64,000 nt of DNA from Thermoanaerobaculia bacterium (GTDB taxonomy: Bacteria > Acidobacteriota > Thermoanaerobaculia > Multivoradales > JAIOJS01): the NCBI GenBank assembly GCA_030429235.1, contig JAUIDB010000013.1, forward strand, positions 62,001-126,000, read 5' to 3'. This document shows, piece after piece, positions 61,663 through 64,000 of the stretch; within the stretch, counting starts at the first letter, position 1; each line of letters begins with the position of its first letter. The notes below the pieces were generated by a model, which worked only from the letters and a program-made list of their open reading frames with translations, did no database searches and was not told the origin of the DNA. A program made the position numbers and the translations under genes.

Positions 61663-64000
61663 GGCTCGTGTCTCCTCGGGGGAACGATCAACGCTCGACT
61701 CAGCTCCCGAGGGGCGACGTACCGGGTGTGGTACTCGGCGAAGTCCTCCGGGTGGGCTCGGACCACCGGGTCCTCCTCCCAAGCGCCAGGCGGGGTGTCG
61801 TAGCGCCCGGTGGCATGCGTGGGCAATGGCAGAACTGTCCGAGAGAACGCCGTATTGTAGTCCCCATCCTTCTCCCACCCGTCGGAGATCAGAACGAAGT
61901 CTCTTCGCGAGCCCGCCGACGGCGGCGGCCCTACCGGGAAACGAACTCGAAGTTCGTCCCCGGCATTCATGATGACGTAGCGATCGTCCACCTGCTCCAG
62001 CAGTTCGGCCACCTCGCCAAATCGGGTGTGGTAGCCCTCGAGGTCGCGCCAGCGGGTCCCGGTACCGACCACCTCGTAGCTCGGCCGTTCGGGAGAACTG
62101 GAGCTCGCCTTCTCGGTGGCCGAATAGCCCCGATAGGCCAACTCGGCCGAGGCTAGCGGCAACGGATGAATCTCCAACGAGGCGTCCGGCCGGCCGACCG
62201 CCCACCCCAGGCGATCCCAGAAGATCTCGAGATTGGTCACGAGCCGCAAACGACGCGCTCCCGTGCTCTCGAACAGGTCGGTCAGGTCGATCAGCACCGT
62301 CTTATCCTTCCCCGCCGGGAAACCCAGCCCCTCTCGGCGCGGCCGAAACCAGCCCTCCCCATCGGCCACCTGAAGCGACAGCCCTTCGGGCTGCGGATGG
62401 AGGCCCTGCGAGATCGCCACATTGATCGAGCTATCGGTGGGGTGGATCCACCCCTGTCCGACCAGCCACAAGGGACCGGTTCGCGGTGCCGCTTCTGGCA
62501 GCTCCAATTCGACGTAGTGCTGGGCCGTGATGCCCTGGTATCTACCCCGCCCCGCCGAGTCCACGTGGCGAGAGTCTCGGCGGCTGGCGAGTTCCGATAC
62601 ATCGTGACCGAGATGGTCCCGAACCGACCGAAACTCTCTCACCGGTCCCGTAGCGATCACCTCCTGGCGCGGGGCCGGTACCGCAAATCGCTCATCCACG
62701 AAGATCTCGGTGTCCTCCGGGTGGTCGACGACCAAGAGCGAAACGAGGTCGAAGAAGTGGGTCTCCCAGAGTTCCGCCGTAACGCGAAGATCATAAAAGC
62801 CGGCGCGGGGCGACAGCTGGGCTCCGGCGATCTTCACCCGGTCCTCGGTCATCGCCACGTCGGCAGTGTCCTGGGCGTTGATCCGAAGGCCCAGCGGCGA
62901 GCGCCACAGCAGATCGGTGACGAAACCCATCGCCTCCCCGTTCCACGCGAAGAGCCACGGACAGGACCCCTTGAGGCGTTGCTCGGCGAGGACGGTCTCG
63001 TCGGCCTGGGTACCAAACTCCGACTGGAGCACGCCATTGGGCCAAGTGATCCGAGCCACCTCTGCGACTTCCGAGGTTCCCAGGCCGAAGTGGACGACCG
63101 GAGACGTGATCGGTTGCTTCTGTACATGAAGGCCAGAACGAATCTCGATCTCACCGCCGATTCCGAACGAGTTGATCCGCTGATCACCGGTCGTCGTCGC
63201 GGCCCGGGTGCGGTAGCGCTGCCAGTGGTACGACTTCTCGCCGCGGCTCGACGATACGGCCGAGCGCCCGTCAGCCGTGATCCCGACGAGTTCGAGTCGG
63301 CCATCCCCATCGAGATCGGCGGCGGCCTGCGGGTAGAGCTCGAGCGTCTGCGCCACCGGGGTCCAGGAATCAGCCGGGCCCGCGAGGACGATCTGCGATG
63401 CATAGGGAACCGCCAGAACCAGATCCGGCGCGGCGTTGTTGTCGAGATCGGGAGTCAACAGTCGGGCCACACCGGGCACCAGGGGAGCGGTAGGCTCGAA
63501 CCGAGTGATCACGGTTTCGTCCCAGCTGGCTGACGCATTCCGCCCGAGGCGCGTGACGGTCCCATCACCGACCAACCGGAGGAGGTCGAAGACTCCGTCA
63601 CTCCCGGTCGGCCCTACCGCCAGGGCAACGGTCGACTCTAGAGTCGGCAGGGCCTCGTCCTCTCGGAACAGTCCGCCGCGTTGGTTGAGGAACACCCGTA
63701 TCCGCCCCGCTGCATCGACGAAGGCGGCATCGGGAACACCTTCGCCGTCGAGGTCGGCCCAGACGAAACTCCGCGCCTTATCGACCTCCGCGAACGGCTC
63801 TCGCACGGCGAAGGTATCATCGCCGTTGTTGCGGAGCACCAGGGGCGAACCCTCCTGCCGAGCGAGGACGAGGTCGAGGTCACCATCGGTGTCGACATCG
63901 GCCGGCCAGAGCCCCCAGGCCGGCACTCGGTCGATCGACTCTGGCCACGCCGCCGAGGTGGTGACGTCGACCAGAGTCCCATCTTCGGTCTGTCGCAACA
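61659..64000 (-). CDS. Large FG-GAP/ASPIC CRTAC1-family protein, N-terminus cut by window edge
   Basis: About 780 residues are visible and the frame is open to the right edge, so the true start lies outside. FG-GAP repeats (ADVDTDGDLDLVLA, ADLDGEGVPDAAFV, PDLDNNAAPDLVL, ADLDGDGRLELVG) lead to an ASPIC domain around visible residues 275-345 (GIGGEIEIRSG, VVHFGLGTSE, ITWPNGVLQSEF). A ~430-residue C-terminal region follows (GSCPWLFAWNGEAMGFVTD, LRINAQDTADVAMTEDRVKI, AELWETHFFDLVSLLVVDHP). This region recurs in long acidobacterial CRTAC1 proteins and has no assigned function. The stop overlaps the next ASPIC gene as ATGA. Confidence 0.82.
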   Translation of the reverse strand, partial: LRQTEDGTLVDVTTSAAWPESIDRVPAWGLWPADVDTDGDLDLVLARQEGSPLVLRNNGDDTFAVREPFAEVDKARSFVWADLDGEGVPDAAFVDAAGRIRVFLNQRGGLFREDEALPTLESTVALAVGPTGSDGVFDLLRLVGDGTVTRLGRNASASWDETVITRFEPTAPLVPGVARLLTPDLDNNAAPDLVLAVPYASQIVLAGPADSWTPVAQTLELYPQAAADLDGDGRLELVGITADGRSAVSSSRGEKSYHWQRYRTRAATTTGDQRINSFGIGGEIEIRSGLHVQKQPITSPVVHFGLGTSEVAEVARITWPNGVLQSEFGTQADETVLAEQRLKGSCPWLFAWNGEAMGFVTDLLWRSPLGLRINAQDTADVAMTEDRVKIAGAQLSPRAGFYDLRVTAELWETHFFDLVSLLVVDHPEDTEIFVDERFAVPAPRQEVIATGPVREFRSVRDHLGHDVSELASRRDSRHVDSAGRGRYQGITAQHYVELELPEAAPRTGPLWLVGQGWIHPTDSSINVAISQGLHPQPEGLSLQVADGEGWFRPRREGLGFPAGKDKTVLIDLTDLFESTGARRLRLVTNLEIFWDRLGWAVGRPDASLEIHPLPLASAELAYRGYSATEKASSSSPERPSYEVVGTGTRWRDLEGYHTRFGEVAELLEQVDDRYVIMNAGDELRVRFPVGPPPSAGSRRDFVLISDGWEKDGDYNTAFSRTVLPLPTHATGRYDTPPGAWEEDPVVRAHPEDFAEYHTRYVAPRELSRALIVPPRRHEP

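Noticed and set aside
58991-64000. Enediyne biosynthetic cluster
   Set aside because: UnbU/UnbV-like genes are widespread; no polyketide synthase or enediyne core gene is visible.
1-64000. tRNA or rRNA genes, CRISPR arrays
   Set aside because: Read by eye, the spacers are short and none shows a cloverleaf, rRNA motif or regularly spaced repeats. A tRNA scan would settle this.

Overview
The window is GC-rich, gene-dense chromosomal DNA from a Gram-negative bacterium. It encodes two TonB-dependent receptors, an OmpA-type peptidoglycan-binding domain, an HtrA protease and O-antigen-type enzymes. Three ASPIC/UnbV FG-GAP proteins, a CSLREA beta-helix protein and a recurrent C-terminal tail (DGFESGDTTAW) suggest Acidobacteriota, perhaps class Thermoanaerobaculia. 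That placement is inference from protein style; there is no rRNA marker. I saw no rRNA or tRNA genes, CRISPR array, insertion sequence or prophage.

Layout. 1-3.4 kb (minus): gamma-carbonic anhydrase, hisS and a truncated aspS. 3.5-6.8 kb (plus): secreted endonuclease I, a GT2 and a hotdog thioesterase. 6.9-14.8 kb (minus): pyrE, a sigma-54 response regulator, an HtrA/DegP protease, an M28 peptidase, trmL and a CSLREA protein. 14.9-22.8 kb (minus): a compact seven-gene operon encoding, in transcription order, PspA/IM30, a solute-binding/OmpA fusion, an ABC permease, an ABC ATPase, a membrane coiled-coil protein, a tandem AAA ATPase and a membrane HExxH protein. This is the best candidate for an undescribed system, apparently an envelope-spanning, ATP-driven membrane-maintenance or transport machine.

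22.9-35 kb: M48 protease, an EEP nuclease, a GAF-GGDEF cyclase, lysine 6-aminotransferase, an O-antigen ligase-like protein, an ECF sigma/anti-sigma/DUF4097 operon and a POT peptide transporter. 35.4-39 kb: two tandem tail-fibre-like secreted paralogues, each with its own promoter and terminator. 39.1-44.3 kb (plus): a translationally coupled glycan locus with two sulfotransferases, a GT2 and a large membrane protein. It converges on a minus-strand operon (44.2-49.4 kb) of ASPIC protein, TPR protein, wecE and WbqC.

49.6-55.8 kb (plus): an iron-uptake set made of a haem/haemoglobin-type TonB receptor and an FbpABC-like Fe(III) ABC transporter. 55.8-58.7 kb (minus): a second TonB receptor with a Cys pair in its plug, followed by a TlpA-like thioredoxin. 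59-64 kb (minus): a coupled ASPIC-ASPIC/UnbV-UnbU-like membrane set, whose first gene runs off the right edge.

Start/stop overlaps (ATGA, GTGA, TTGA, TGATG) are very common and define most operons. Many start codons were moved downstream of the longest reading frame, using ribosome binding sites, signal peptides or overlap with the preceding stop.
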